A stretch of DNA of 64,000 bases from UBA1219 sp045601425 (GTDB lineage Bacteria > Bacteroidota > Bacteroidia > Bacteroidales > P3): positions 62,001 to 126,000 of the forward strand of contig JAZRZP010000026.1 of assembly GCA_045601425.1 (NCBI GenBank), written 5' to 3'. Shown here piece after piece: positions 44,601 to 52,205 of the stretch (positions are counted from its first letter, which is position 1; every line of letters starts with the position of its first letter). A program made the position numbers and the translations under genes. Below the pieces are notes generated by a model. The model was given only the letters and a program-made list of their open reading frames with translations. It ran no database searches and was not told the DNA's origin.

Positions 44601-47600
44601 CTCGCTTTCAAGTGGAGACCAGCCCGGGGGTTGGAATGGTGGTGGTTACCGCTATGGTTACAAAGGCGGTGGCGGTGCTACCGACATTGCCATTGCTGGT
44701 GTTCCAGGTTCGATTGTGTGGAATACCCAACAGCATTTGTACTCGCGTATCATAGTCGCCGGTGGTGGTGGCTCCGACGGCGGTACATCGTATGCCGGAG
44801 GCGCTGCAGGAGTAAGTGCTTCTGGTGGTTGTTCTTACAATTCTTCTGCTTGCGGATATGCCGGCAATGCAACTTATTCTGGACCGGGTTCCGCATATAC
44901 GGCTACAACTCAGACAACAACAGGCCTCAATGCTGGAAATAGTACGGCTACGGGTTGGTACGGTGGATTCGGCTTCGGAGGTGCAGGGTATTATTATTCA
45001 AGCGGATATGGTGGAGCCGGTGGTGGCGGCTGGTACGGTGGTTGCGGTACCATGCCCGATGGCTCTGTTGATGACGACCGTGGCGGTGGTGGCGGTTCCG
45101 GTTATGTATGGACTGCAGCTACTGCATCCAGCGTGCCTGCAGGTTATATGCCAACCCCGAATTATTACCTCGTGAATGCTGGCGTAAAAGGTGGAAGCGA
45201 AAGCTTCAACTCTCCATCCGGAGCTTCCGAAACAGGACATCCCGGTAATGGTGCCGCAAGAATAACTGTCTATTCAACAGGTAGTTACACTATAGTTGTA
45301 CAGCCCCGACCCACGGCAACAATTTCGGCTCGCGGAATAGTTTGCGGTCACAATGGTACTTATCTTGACATAAATTTTGCAGGTTATGCTCCGTTCACTT
45401 ACCGTCTGGTAGGCGACAGCGCCGACAGGGTTTGCTACTCCAACCACGATTCAATCTATGTTTGCCCATCTACGATAACCAACTATCGCTTGGCTACACT
45501 GTCAGACAACTATTGTGTTGGACAGGCTTCCGATTTTCCGGGAATTGCAACTGTCAATGTATGTGCCCAGACGGTTATTTGTCACGGCGATACGTTTGTA
45601 TTGGATCCCAATGAACTTTGGTATTACGATCAAGCATTGAGATTGCCATTGAGCAATAACAATGTTTCTCCGGATACTACTACAAGATATTACAGCTCTC
45701 CATATTCATGGATGACAGTCAATGTTAATCCTGCTCCTACAGCAACCATACTTACTCCGGATACCAATATATGCGGCAGTGGAATAGACGTGAGACTTGA
45801 ATTTACGGGTACTTTCCCGTTCAGATACCGCATGATGGGAGATACCGCTGACAGAATTTCCTATTCCAATCACGATGTCGTACACATGGATCCTACGGCA
45901 ACGACGAGAATCGGCTTGGCTTTCGTAGAAGATGCGTTCTGTCAAGGAACAATACTGAATGGAAGCATAATGGTGACATTGTGCAATCAGCCGATAATTT
46001 GTGCAGGAGATACGGTTCAGCTGCCGGCAGGTACATGGTACTACGATGCTGCCTTTACACAACCGGTTCCGAGCGACAATCTTGTTGCCCCGACATCAAC
46101 AACCATCTACTACATGCAGGCATTGCAGAACTTCTCTTACACGGGTCGTGAACAGACCTATGTTGTGCCTCAGAATGTTACAAGTGTTGAAGTACAGGTT
46201 TGGGGTGCAGAAGGAGGTGACGGACAAGGATCTTCATCTGGAACAGCCGGTGGTGCTGGTGGTTTGGGCGGTTATTCGCGTGGAACACTGCCTGTAAATC
46301 CCGGTGACATACTCTATGTATATGTAGGCCAAAAAGGTGAGGATGCACAAAACTCGTCTTCAGTGTACACATACACCTCAAGCTTCAATGGTGGCGGTGC
46401 AGCCGGTATGCATAATTACACATCGTACTATTACAACGGTGGTTCCGGCGGTGGTGCAACAGATGTCCGTGTAAACTCTAACTCCCTATATGCAAGAGCT
46501 ATCGTGGCCGGCGGTGGCGGTGGCGGCGGTTATTCTACTTCCTACTATGGTGGTTATGGCGGCGGTACAGCAGGCGGTCATGGCTACAATAGTACCGGTG
46601 CCGATTATGGTCAGGGCGGTACGCAGTCCGCCGGAGGCAATGGAGCAACGAATACCTACGCAGGCGAATCCGGCTCATTCGGATTAGGCGGTCAGGGTGG
46701 CCCCTACCAAGGATCTTATTCCGTGACCGGCGGCGGCGGCGGCGGCGGCGGCTGGTACGGCGGCGGCGGCGGTAAATCGGGCAATTCTTCGTCCTGTTAC
46801 CCCGGCGGTGGTGGTAGCGGCTACGTTTACACATCGGCTTCTGCTTCCAATTATCCGAGTGGTTGTCTCTTGAACAGCTATTATTACATGACCAATACAA
46901 CTGTAGCTGCAGGCAACACATCCTTCGAATCCCCGACAGGTACTACGGAGACGGGTCATACAGGAAACGGCTACGCCAGAATAATCGGTGCAACGACCTA
47001 CACGGTTGCTGTAAATTCTGTACCGACAGCAACACTGGTCAATGGGTATTCGACAATCTGTAACAACGCAAATGGTGTAACCCTTACCATCACGTTCTCT
47101 GGTACAGCTCCTTACACTTACCGACTTACAGGTGATACCTACGATAGGGTTACCAACAACAGGGTAGAGGTGATTACTCTTAACCCGACACAAAGCATGA
47201 ATTATCAGGTGGTTTACCTGCACGATGCATACTGTGAAGCTGTACCGCAGAATCTGACGGGACTCCACACGGTAATCGTTTGCGACCAGCCTATAATCTG
47301 TGCCGGTGATACCGTTGAACTGCCGACACGCTACAACTGGTATTACGACAGCAATCTCGTCAATCCGGTTACCAATCTGTTGGTATCTCCTGCGACAACT
47401 ACTACATATTATCGTCAGGGTGCAACATACACGGTTACCGTAAATCAGCGTCCTTCGGCAAGAATAAGTGGTACTTCTTACATTTGCGGAGGAAATTCTG
47501 CAACTTTGACACTCCAATTTACAGGTGCATTCCCGATTACTTACCGTATTACCGGCGACAGAAGAGATAGAACGACCAATACTCCGACTGTCAGAATTCA

Positions 47601-50600
47601 GGTAACACCCTCCGTTTCGACAAATTATACGGTAACTATGTTGAGAGACCAGTTCTGTGAAGGTATTGCGACCGACATGACCGGTATGGCACGCATTTCC
47701 GTATGCGAAGAACCTACGATTTGTGCAGGCGATTCGGTTTACTTGCCCAGTGGTCAATGGTACTACGATTCGCTGTACACCAACCCGGTTCTCACAGGAA
47801 ATGTGGTGGCTCCGGATTCTACGACCACATATTATGCCCGTGCAGCAGGCAGTGCTGTTGATTTCCAATATACGGGATCGCTGCAGACTTATACCGTTCC
47901 AGCCGGCGTTGACTCGGTATTCATGCAGGTATGGGGTGCACAAGGTGGACAGACCACCTACAGCTCTTACCTCTGGTATGGCGGTAAAGGCGGATATTCT
48001 GAGGGAAAAATGCATGTAACACCCGGAACAACATTGTATGTCCGCGTGGGCGGAGCCGGTGGCAATGGAACGACAGGTACTGGTACGGCTGCAGGCGGAT
48101 ACAATGGCGGCGGTTCAAGTGGAACAACCACTAACTCAACATATTTCTATGGTGGTGCCGGTGGCGGTGGTACCGATATCTGCGTGGGTACAAATTCAAA
48201 TTATGCAAGGGCTATCGTTGCCGGTGGTGGTGGCGGTGCTGCATATGGTCCTACGACTACAAATACGATAAACGGTGGTGCCGGTGGCGGCGTAAGTGGT
48301 CAAGGCGGCATACCTAACACTTCTTACGCTACGCGTGTCGGTGCCGGAGGTACTGCTGTATCCGGTGGCGCAGCGGGAACGTACACGGCTGGAAATGGTA
48401 CGGCTGGTACTTTCGGCCAAGGTGGTACCGGTGGCAATGGTGATGCTGGTGGTGCCGGCGGCGGCGGCGGCTGGTACGGCGGCGGCGGCGGTAATTACGG
48501 CTCGCAGATGTGTGGCCCTGCCGGCGGCGGAAGCGGCTATGTTTACACTGCAGCAACAGCAGCAAACTATCCCGCAGGTTGTCTGCTCAATTCAAGCTAC
48601 TATCTGACCAATGCCACTACAATTGCAGGAACATCACAGTTCTATGCTCCTGACAGCACAATGGAAACAGGTCACAGCGGTAACGGATATGCAAAAATTA
48701 CAGCCATTGGAAGCGCGTTCAATACATATACTGTACATGTATATGACAAACCCACATCTGTGCTTATTGGCGGAGATACAATCTGTGACAACGATACGGC
48801 AATGCTGGTAGTAAACTTCACAGGTGTTGCTCCGTTCATATACCGTCTTACTGGTGAAACCCAGAACAGAGTTTGCAACAGCACCTCGGATACCATCTAT
48901 GTCCGTCCGACACTTTCAACAAATTACAGGGTTACAATGCTGTACGACTCGTTGTGCGAGGGAAGACCTGCTGACATGGTGGGAGCAGCATTGGTTGTTG
49001 TCTGCAACCAGCCTGTTGTTTGCGAAGGCACGGCAGTTCAACTCGATTTGAACAGAACATGGTACTATGATTACGCCATGACTCGACCGCTGACCGGTGT
49101 TACAGTGGTTCCGACCACTACGACTACTTACTATTCTGCAGAAGGACCGTTCACTATAACAGTAATACCTCGTCCTAAAGCAAGTATTGTGACGGATATG
49201 GCTGAGCTCTGTGATGGAGATTCCACTGTAATAGTCAGAATCAACTTCACGGGAACGGCTCCGTTCACATACCGTCTTACAGGCGATGTGACAGACCGTG
49301 TTTGCAACGGTAATTCAGCAACTTTGGTATTGTCACCGACAAGACCGATTGTTTACAGGGTGGTGTCTCTCTATGACGCAGTCTGCGAAGCTAATTATAC
49401 CGACTTCAGCGGCAACTTCGAAGTGACATTCTGCAACATGGTTTCGGTATGTAGCGGTGATTTGGTTGAATTGCCAGACAGGGGAAGCCGCTGGTTCTTG
49501 GATAGTGCTTGTACGATTCCGGTTCCGAGCAATACCATAATGCCGACATCGAACGTTACATATTATCGTCGTGCCGGATGGATAACAAGAGATTTCCAAT
49601 ATACCGGAACGGTTGAGGAATTCATAATACCACAGGGTATCGATACAATAAAAATGGAAGTTTGGGGTGCAAGCGGCGGATACCGTACAACATCTACAAA
49701 TGCAGGTGCCGGTGGTTACGCAAGAGGTACCATTACCAATACCACGGGATTGACGGCGTTGTATGTGTATGTCGGACAGTCAGGCAACAACGTGACATCA
49801 TCTACGGCAAGCATATATCCCGGAGGTTGGAATGGCGGCGGTTACCGTTACCTCTATAAAGGTGGCGGTGGTGCAACCGACATCGCATTGCAGGGCACGG
49901 CAGGTTCCAATGTATGGAATTCGGCAGCACACTTCAACTCGCGTATCATCGTGGCCGGTGGCGGCGGTTCCGACGGCGGTTCATCATACGCAGGCGGTGC
50001 TGCAGGTGGAACGGTGGGAACTACGGCAAATTCCGGATGTGGTACAAATTATGGTGGTGGAAATCAGACATATTCCGGCACGGGTGCGGCTACTACGGCA
50101 GCAACACAGGTGACGGTAGGTTTGGGTACAGGAGCACTTAATCAGACTTACGGTGGTTTTGGTTTCGGCGGAGCCGGAGTATACTATGCAAGTGGCTATG
50201 GCGGAGCCGGTGGCGGTGGCTGGTACGGCGGTTGCGGTACTTACCCTGATGGCTCTGTTGATGATGATAAAGGCGGTTCCGGCGGTTCCAGCTTCGTTTG
50301 GACTCCGGCTACGGCAGCCAGCGTTCCGGCAGGTTATACCGTTCCCGCAAGTGCATACCTTGTAAATGCAACTACTGTATCTGGTTCGTCATCGTTCTTG
50401 GCTCCGGACAGTACCAATGAAACAGGACACAGAGGAGACGGTTATGCGAGAATCGTATATCAGGACAATACTCTCGACAGCTTTACTATCATCGTTAACA
50501 GAAGTTACACTTCAATATACTACGACACTATGGGTAGGGGTGAATACTACCATTTCTGCGGTGTTCCATACACTCAAGGCGGTACATATAGTGTAAACTT

Positions 50601-52062
50601 GTATACGATGAATGGCTGTGACAGTACTCTTATCCTGAACCTTGCAGAAATAGACACGACCGTTGAAGACAGATACATCAATATCTGTAAGGACGAAACT
50701 TACACTTTGCGTGGTGTAACTTATGACAGAACAGGTGATTATGTGAATATTGCCCACCATGAACAGGCTTGCGATACAATCATAAACCTGCACCTGACAA
50801 TTTGGGATACAACCTTCAACTATATTGTAGATACAATATGTGCCGGTGATACTATGTTCATAAACGGTGTGCCATACTTCACGAGCGGTCATTATGTTGA
50901 ATATCTGAGAACTGTAATAGGTTGCGACAGTGCGGTAGACCTCACTCTGACGGTACGCGACACTATTTTTGACATCCGTGACACATTGCTCTGCTACGAA
51001 GGTATCTTTGAGTTCTACGGAAATTACTACGACAGGACTCAGCCGGGAACTTACACACATGTTGAACAGAGTGTACTCACTGGTTGTGACAGTGTCATAG
51101 TGGTGAATGTTTCGTTCCGCGACAGAAGCGACACCACGATTTGGGATACCATCTGCGAGAACAGTCGTTACAACTTCTTAGGAAACTACTTCTTCAACAC
51201 TGGTACCTATGTCGATACATTAGTAAATCAGTATGGCTGCGACAGTATCATTACGCTGAATCTCTATCGTCTTGAATATCCTTCAATCTATCTGAGAGAT
51301 AGCGGTGCCTACTGTATAAACGGCTCTACGAATTTGGTTGTAACAACCAACGGCAACACCATCGACTGGGTATCGTATCCGGTAGACACTACCATGGCAC
51401 AGCATCACAATGATACAGTGGTAACAGTGGCTCCAAAGGTGAAAACATTATACACCGTAACCGTAGATTATGCTCCATACAACTGTGTAAGCACGGCTAC
51501 GATAATGATAAAGACACCGGACAAACTTGAAGCCAAGTTCGTAACCGATCCGAATGTGATTACAATGCCGGAAACTCAGATTAAGTTCACCGACCAGAGT
51601 ATTGGAACTGTTGTCGCCAACAAGTGGATATTCCCGGATTACATTACCGAGAACCGCAAGGAAGCTTACTACACTTCGCGTCGCGATGATGATTCCATTC
51701 AGGTGATACTTATCGTTGAGGATACGAACACTTGTCAGGATACGACAATTCAGGTTATCCCTGTAAGGTTGGGAGAAATCTGGATACCGAATGTGTTCAT
51801 GCCTGACAGCAAAGACGGCAACCACGACAATGAAATTTTCAAGGTCGTTACGTTCGAGGTGACAGATTTTGAAATACATATCTACAGCCGTGCCGGACAG
51901 CTGGTATTCGAATCAACCGATCCTACGGAAGGTTGGGACGGAACACACAACGGTGTCAAATGTCAGGGCGGTTCGTATGTGTACATTGTGAAGTACCGTC
52001 TGCCGAGAGCCCACAACCAACGAGTGGAAACCCGTACAGGCAGTGTTCTTCTTGTTCGATAA
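35686..52062 (+). CDS. Giant T9SS-exported modular surface protein (5,458 residues)
   Basis: A single uninterrupted frame encodes a protein well over 500 kDa. Order of parts: long signal peptide (cleavage near residue 44, VQA-Q); a beta-sandwich domain (~45-232); a fibronectin-III-like domain (~235-315); GLUG beta-helix block A (~321-740) and a cap/Ig-like segment; GLUG block B (~877-1490) with a related cap; from ~1715 to ~4926 six super-repeats of Ig-like and glycine-rich domains; five short GCDS tail repeats (~4930-5195); a PKD-like segment; and a type-B T9SS C-terminal domain (~5362-5458: WIPNVFMPDSKDGNHDNEIF, IYSRAGQLVFES, GWDGTHNG). It should be exported by Sec, then T9SS, to the cell surface or medium. 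A role as adhesin or matrix protein is inferred from the architecture. No catalytic domain is visible. It has its own promoter and terminator. Confidence 0.9.
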   Translation: MNTRTIFRKENGKLRISQSGRHLSRLMSLVLLLGIFAFGKVQAQTTVTIGTGTSTHYYTPVNNYYNYTYTQTLFTAAEFQAQGITPGVPQTISSIAYNYSYSSAMTSKTNCTIYMGHTSATSFSSTSDALPLSSLTRVYTGNLNCSQGWTTFTLSTPFVWDGVNSLVVAVDDNSGSYNGSSYTYYYTSASANRAMWFYSDGTNPDPSNLSSFSGSTSVSANRTNTRFVMTPLTCPGTTAPTISGNTVTWTEMGTATRWALEYGSSGFTPGTGTRVVINNTPSYTLPGLTSGTVYDIYVRSLCSSTDSSGVKKVSFLNNPSFNCGGTGTRNDPYLICSEADLRQLSTYVNAGASFNGVYFKLAVNIQMQQGAFTPIGSPTTPFEGTFFGAGHSITNLTMANAGTANRGLFGYVRGAYIDSVTVGGNINGGDKSGAIVGEADNSTIRYCTNNASVQGSYQYHGGIVGYMNASIVEDCKNTALISDAAYYHAGIVGYSTGASVIRRCKNTGTINGYSYYHSGICGYMTNSALTNGIGIFNCTNSGAVTGSYYTGGICGDAINIIIDTCSNRNILYGYYYVGGICGRLYPGKILHCSNVATITNNSSSYTGGIVGYSYGNSSEYCYVQYCVNSGEVTSTSDYVGGITGYNYYGYVDYCSNSADVNITSTSSYCGGICGYASTYGYIRYCLNGGLITSTGNYVGGITGYSYGSSYVTYCLNVNNVYGGSGYTNVAAIAGTGAVGTTCYWDRQMCPTTNWYGTTTGAYSYLTNQLKGTATYPSATYFDAAPNMYPMPKGISDSIQAKLAATPVNIDPAENVNTVQTNFTVYTGNNVVWTSSLPTVVSINNTNATVNNTGTTQFSGTVDGLVKHVNIQSITFPHFCGGSGTQADPYLICQPSTLDSLRMFVNSGVSCAGLYFRVVRNLDMSAYSSNWNATVSGTMGPIGASTATPFSGHFDGAGFTISNITINSTANYKGLFGYVVGSSSDTAEVHDFTFSGSVTGGSYTGGIVGYANYTKMYNLVNNAPVASTSYSYHGGVCGYSYQGCVFDSCTNTAAVSGSSYTGGITGYAYYGTKFENCTNTGAVTSTSSYIGGIVGYWYPNSSVTAVRMYNCINRANVTGTYYTGGMAGYAYYYAKFFNCKNYGNVSSTSYGIGGIAGYHYYYGIMENCENYGNVSGSYYVAGLAGYEYVGSSTASYRVYNCKNEGNVSGTSYYVGGLVGYGYYSKISNSINRGNVSGASYGVGGLIGYNYYYSTVNNSINYGDVTSSYNSTTFTSSGYGTGGIVGSHNYGTSTSTVAISHCKNYGNVSSMAYGTGGIIGQCYYYPGYIEYCENYGDVTGTYYTGGITGFNRGTYSSSYYGYLRYCANAGDVTGTYYVGGIAGRNGYTSSGYYAYVTGCVNIGRISGSSYVGGIVGQNYGYSSSYPAYVQGCLNSGIVSGTSNYVGGITGYNYSSYAQNQYNLNVANVISSASYVGAVEGYSSVPTGCYYDTLMCPRSNYYYGGNAGTTYAKRTSYLTSGSFTPSATYFTATPGLYPRPTQIKDSTIAILAATPVFLDETTRPTNHVNNVNICFTVGTANNVSWTSSLPTVASIVGANGTPLSIGNTTATVSRDSCERDVDLRVSALPPVSSTFSYDDDIDGEAGRAITSVSPTSSFSGCKFVMASQLPAGLVLDTATGEISGTSFELVNNQTLIVRAICSGCNIAEARLNCSITPAIICASDSIELPAGYQWYYDSALTIPVPNKVGGLASDHRYYAVDTTSFGLLGIYDFTYTGAMQTHTVPQGVTQIEMEVWGAQGGSGSNGYVGGKGGYSVGAIANARGINNLYVFVGGQGTGVSGTASPGGWNGGGNGMFYSSYYGGGGGGGTDIRINGTSFNDRVIVAGGGGGAGPSYGSVQPAGCGGGEYGGDGYYNNTTGTYPTASNRDGSGGSPTAGGIGYLSQSGTQGSFGQGGNASTYACGGGGGGWYGGGGAYDNDSDSDGRYGGGGSGYVWTSSTAGNAPSGYSVPASYYLSNAQTIAGNSSFDSPNGSTETGHTGNGYARITEYGYLTMSYLVRVRPTPTAEISGDTTICNNDSARLQIVFTGTAPYHYRITGDNSDRTSNSDTAIVYVKPATSTYYYVTYAEYQNCEALPLDLMGRAVVGICGEQVICDGDSITLSAGNWYLDSFYTIPVSASVVHPTTTTTYYNYNGSTLKAIVYPRPTVTIPTAYDSICDGASITLPITFTGTAPFYYLLAGDSTYRVSFTNNEVLRLSPVGSIVYQVLDLYDVYCTAQYSDRNGVYTVNVCDQPIICAGDTVILPSNRPWYYDAAYTQRVPDTIVNPTITTTYYSPAISPSDTVDYTYTGAVDTFVVPAGVDSIFLQVWGAQGANSSYHSALGGKGGYSEGTLSVTTGELYYIYVGGQGSTGSISVNGGWNGGGGVTSSYSSGASGDHLGSGGGATDISRVGGACTLDSYNRYVRSTASYNGRVIVAGGGGGAEAVSGTAGGGLSGIGTYPGTQNAAGAANIGTASSWVTLYAGGLGYGVSTTGGHTNHAMGACGGGGYYGGGALADNGSNAQGFGGSGYVGSLTNARTVAGNQSFLSPSGTMETGHSGNGHARISYVSANGGAPSMTYTVRVNPIPTATITGIDTACDNAPANLIINFTGAAPYVYHIVGELGSRMSYNNTAYVPIIPDTVSTYRLDMISDANCVGTINNCFGQAAIYRCGQDVICQGDSVALPLPYTWCTDRGLRNYVMTAKVAPRTTTTYYRQGQNGAVVEHLVIVKPRPVARIISSDTTICGGSAAIRIRFSGNAPYTYRFTGESADRISWTDTMTNYVSPQYITRYNISQISDQFCVGSPAPISDEITVMICNQQIICDGDSVQLPNGHWFFDSLGNQPVPSNNMVAPRTNQTYYLAGEETYNYAYTGHTEVLPLPSNVDSVKMEVWGAQGGYRSNSSYAGKGGYAYGTLTNVAGLSNLYINVGQHPGNSSSLSSGDQPGGWNGGGYRYGYKGGGGATDIAIAGVPGSIVWNTQQHLYSRIIVAGGGGSDGGTSYAGGAAGVSASGGCSYNSSACGYAGNATYSGPGSAYTATTQTTTGLNAGNSTATGWYGGFGFGGAGYYYSSGYGGAGGGGWYGGCGTMPDGSVDDDRGGGGGSGYVWTAATASSVPAGYMPTPNYYLVNAGVKGGSESFNSPSGASETGHPGNGAARITVYSTGSYTIVVQPRPTATISARGIVCGHNGTYLDINFAGYAPFTYRLVGDSADRVCYSNHDSIYVCPSTITNYRLATLSDNYCVGQASDFPGIATVNVCAQTVICHGDTFVLDPNELWYYDQALRLPLSNNNVSPDTTTRYYSSPYSWMTVNVNPAPTATILTPDTNICGSGIDVRLEFTGTFPFRYRMMGDTADRISYSNHDVVHMDPTATTRIGLAFVEDAFCQGTILNGSIMVTLCNQPIICAGDTVQLPAGTWYYDAAFTQPVPSDNLVAPTSTTIYYMQALQNFSYTGREQTYVVPQNVTSVEVQVWGAEGGDGQGSSSGTAGGAGGLGGYSRGTLPVNPGDILYVYVGQKGEDAQNSSSVYTYTSSFNGGGAAGMHNYTSYYYNGGSGGGATDVRVNSNSLYARAIVAGGGGGGGYSTSYYGGYGGGTAGGHGYNSTGADYGQGGTQSAGGNGATNTYAGESGSFGLGGQGGPYQGSYSVTGGGGGGGGWYGGGGGKSGNSSSCYPGGGGSGYVYTSASASNYPSGCLLNSYYYMTNTTVAAGNTSFESPTGTTETGHTGNGYARIIGATTYTVAVNSVPTATLVNGYSTICNNANGVTLTITFSGTAPYTYRLTGDTYDRVTNNRVEVITLNPTQSMNYQVVYLHDAYCEAVPQNLTGLHTVIVCDQPIICAGDTVELPTRYNWYYDSNLVNPVTNLLVSPATTTTYYRQGATYTVTVNQRPSARISGTSYICGGNSATLTLQFTGAFPITYRITGDRRDRTTNTPTVRIQVTPSVSTNYTVTMLRDQFCEGIATDMTGMARISVCEEPTICAGDSVYLPSGQWYYDSLYTNPVLTGNVVAPDSTTTYYARAAGSAVDFQYTGSLQTYTVPAGVDSVFMQVWGAQGGQTTYSSYLWYGGKGGYSEGKMHVTPGTTLYVRVGGAGGNGTTGTGTAAGGYNGGGSSGTTTNSTYFYGGAGGGGTDICVGTNSNYARAIVAGGGGGAAYGPTTTNTINGGAGGGVSGQGGIPNTSYATRVGAGGTAVSGGAAGTYTAGNGTAGTFGQGGTGGNGDAGGAGGGGGWYGGGGGNYGSQMCGPAGGGSGYVYTAATAANYPAGCLLNSSYYLTNATTIAGTSQFYAPDSTMETGHSGNGYAKITAIGSAFNTYTVHVYDKPTSVLIGGDTICDNDTAMLVVNFTGVAPFIYRLTGETQNRVCNSTSDTIYVRPTLSTNYRVTMLYDSLCEGRPADMVGAALVVVCNQPVVCEGTAVQLDLNRTWYYDYAMTRPLTGVTVVPTTTTTYYSAEGPFTITVIPRPKASIVTDMAELCDGDSTVIVRINFTGTAPFTYRLTGDVTDRVCNGNSATLVLSPTRPIVYRVVSLYDAVCEANYTDFSGNFEVTFCNMVSVCSGDLVELPDRGSRWFLDSACTIPVPSNTIMPTSNVTYYRRAGWITRDFQYTGTVEEFIIPQGIDTIKMEVWGASGGYRTTSTNAGAGGYARGTITNTTGLTALYVYVGQSGNNVTSSTASIYPGGWNGGGYRYLYKGGGGATDIALQGTAGSNVWNSAAHFNSRIIVAGGGGSDGGSSYAGGAAGGTVGTTANSGCGTNYGGGNQTYSGTGAATTAATQVTVGLGTGALNQTYGGFGFGGAGVYYASGYGGAGGGGWYGGCGTYPDGSVDDDKGGSGGSSFVWTPATAASVPAGYTVPASAYLVNATTVSGSSSFLAPDSTNETGHRGDGYARIVYQDNTLDSFTIIVNRSYTSIYYDTMGRGEYYHFCGVPYTQGGTYSVNLYTMNGCDSTLILNLAEIDTTVEDRYINICKDETYTLRGVTYDRTGDYVNIAHHEQACDTIINLHLTIWDTTFNYIVDTICAGDTMFINGVPYFTSGHYVEYLRTVIGCDSAVDLTLTVRDTIFDIRDTLLCYEGIFEFYGNYYDRTQPGTYTHVEQSVLTGCDSVIVVNVSFRDRSDTTIWDTICENSRYNFLGNYFFNTGTYVDTLVNQYGCDSIITLNLYRLEYPSIYLRDSGAYCINGSTNLVVTTNGNTIDWVSYPVDTTMAQHHNDTVVTVAPKVKTLYTVTVDYAPYNCVSTATIMIKTPDKLEAKFVTDPNVITMPETQIKFTDQSIGTVVANKWIFPDYITENRKEAYYTSRRDDDSIQVILIVEDTNTCQDTTIQVIPVRLGEIWIPNVFMPDSKDGNHDNEIFKVVTFEVTDFEIHIYSRAGQLVFESTDPTEGWDGTHNGVKCQGGSYVYIVKYRLPRAHNQRVETRTGSVLLVR
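36646..37905 (+). repeat. GLUG beta-helix block A of the giant protein
   Basis: About eleven copies of a ~35-40 residue unit with core YxGGIxGY, each followed by variable Tyr/Ser and a C-x-N segment (for example YTGGIVGYSYGN, YVGGITGYNYYG). GLUG repeats stack into right-handed beta-helices in bacterial surface proteins. The block opens with GTGTRNDPYLICSEADLRQL, and the segment after it ends in CYWDRQMCP and a WTSSLPTV Ig-like piece. Confidence 0.85.
38314..40155 (+). repeat. GLUG beta-helix block B of the giant protein
   Basis: About seventeen further GLUG units. The block has the same opening (GSGTQADPYLICQPSTLDSL) and the same closing elements (GCYYDTLMCP, ATYFTATPGLYPRP, WTSSLPTV) as block A, so the whole opener-helix-cap cassette is duplicated, with block B longer by several units. 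Confidence 0.85.
40831..50463 (+). repeat. Array of ~1.72-kb super-repeats (five full, one partial)
   Basis: Units begin at an ICxGDxVxLP...WYYD segment at 40831, 42556, 44254, 45994, 47716 and 49444, spaced 1725, 1698, 1740, 1722 and 1728 bases (all multiples of three). Each unit runs: ICxGD segment, glycine-rich domain, Ig-like domain with FTGxAPYxYRxTGDxxDR, second ICxGD segment (42130, 43816, 45574, 47293, 49015), second Ig-like domain. The sixth unit stops after its glycine-rich domain. Stretches in the glycine-rich parts are nearly identical at DNA level. Confidence 0.88.
50480..51270 (+). repeat. Five GCDS tail repeats of the giant protein
   Basis: Units of about 50 residues with pattern DTICxGDxYxFxGxxYxxxGxYxDxLxxxxGCDSIIxLxL, with GCDS/ACDT cores near 50613, 50764, 50920, 51081 and 51235. 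Such repeats commonly precede the T9SS C-terminal domain in Bacteroidota surface proteins. Confidence 0.8.
51769..52059 (+). other. Type-B T9SS C-terminal sorting domain
   Basis: The last ~97 residues match the gliding-motility-associated C-terminal domain (TIGR04131/CHU_C type): WIPNVFMPDSKDGNHDNEIF, FEIHIYSRAGQLVFESTDP, EGWDGTHNG and GGSYVYIVKYR. This domain targets cargo to the type IX secretion system. Confidence 0.9.
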
Positions 52063-52082
52063 GACTTTTGTGAAAGCCGAAA

Positions 52083-52112
52083 AATCCCCACTTTTACAGT
52101 GGGGATTTTTTT
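52083..52112 (+). terminator. Intrinsic terminator of the giant gene
   Basis: AATCCCCAC and GTGGGGATT form a 9-bp stem with a 7-base loop running into a T-run, 21 bases after the stop codon. Confidence 0.9.
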
Positions 52113-52174
52113 GTGTTGGAAAACGAAATATGTGTTTTTTTTTTCGATGTTGCCGAAAAGTCAAAAAAAAATCG

Positions 52175-52182
52175 TATTTTTG
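52175..52182 (+). promoter_or_regulatory. -7 box for the small outer-membrane barrel gene
   Basis: TATTTTTG 24 bases before the ATG. A TTG at 52150-52152 is slightly too far upstream for the usual spacing. Confidence 0.6.
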
Positions 52183-52205
52183 CAGAAAATTAAATCGTAT
52201 TTTTC

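Noticed and set aside
46684..48015. 443-codon minus-strand frame inside the giant gene.
   Set aside because: The plus-strand frame has continuous domain repeats. The reverse frame is a by-product of the repetitive Gly/Thr/Ser codons.
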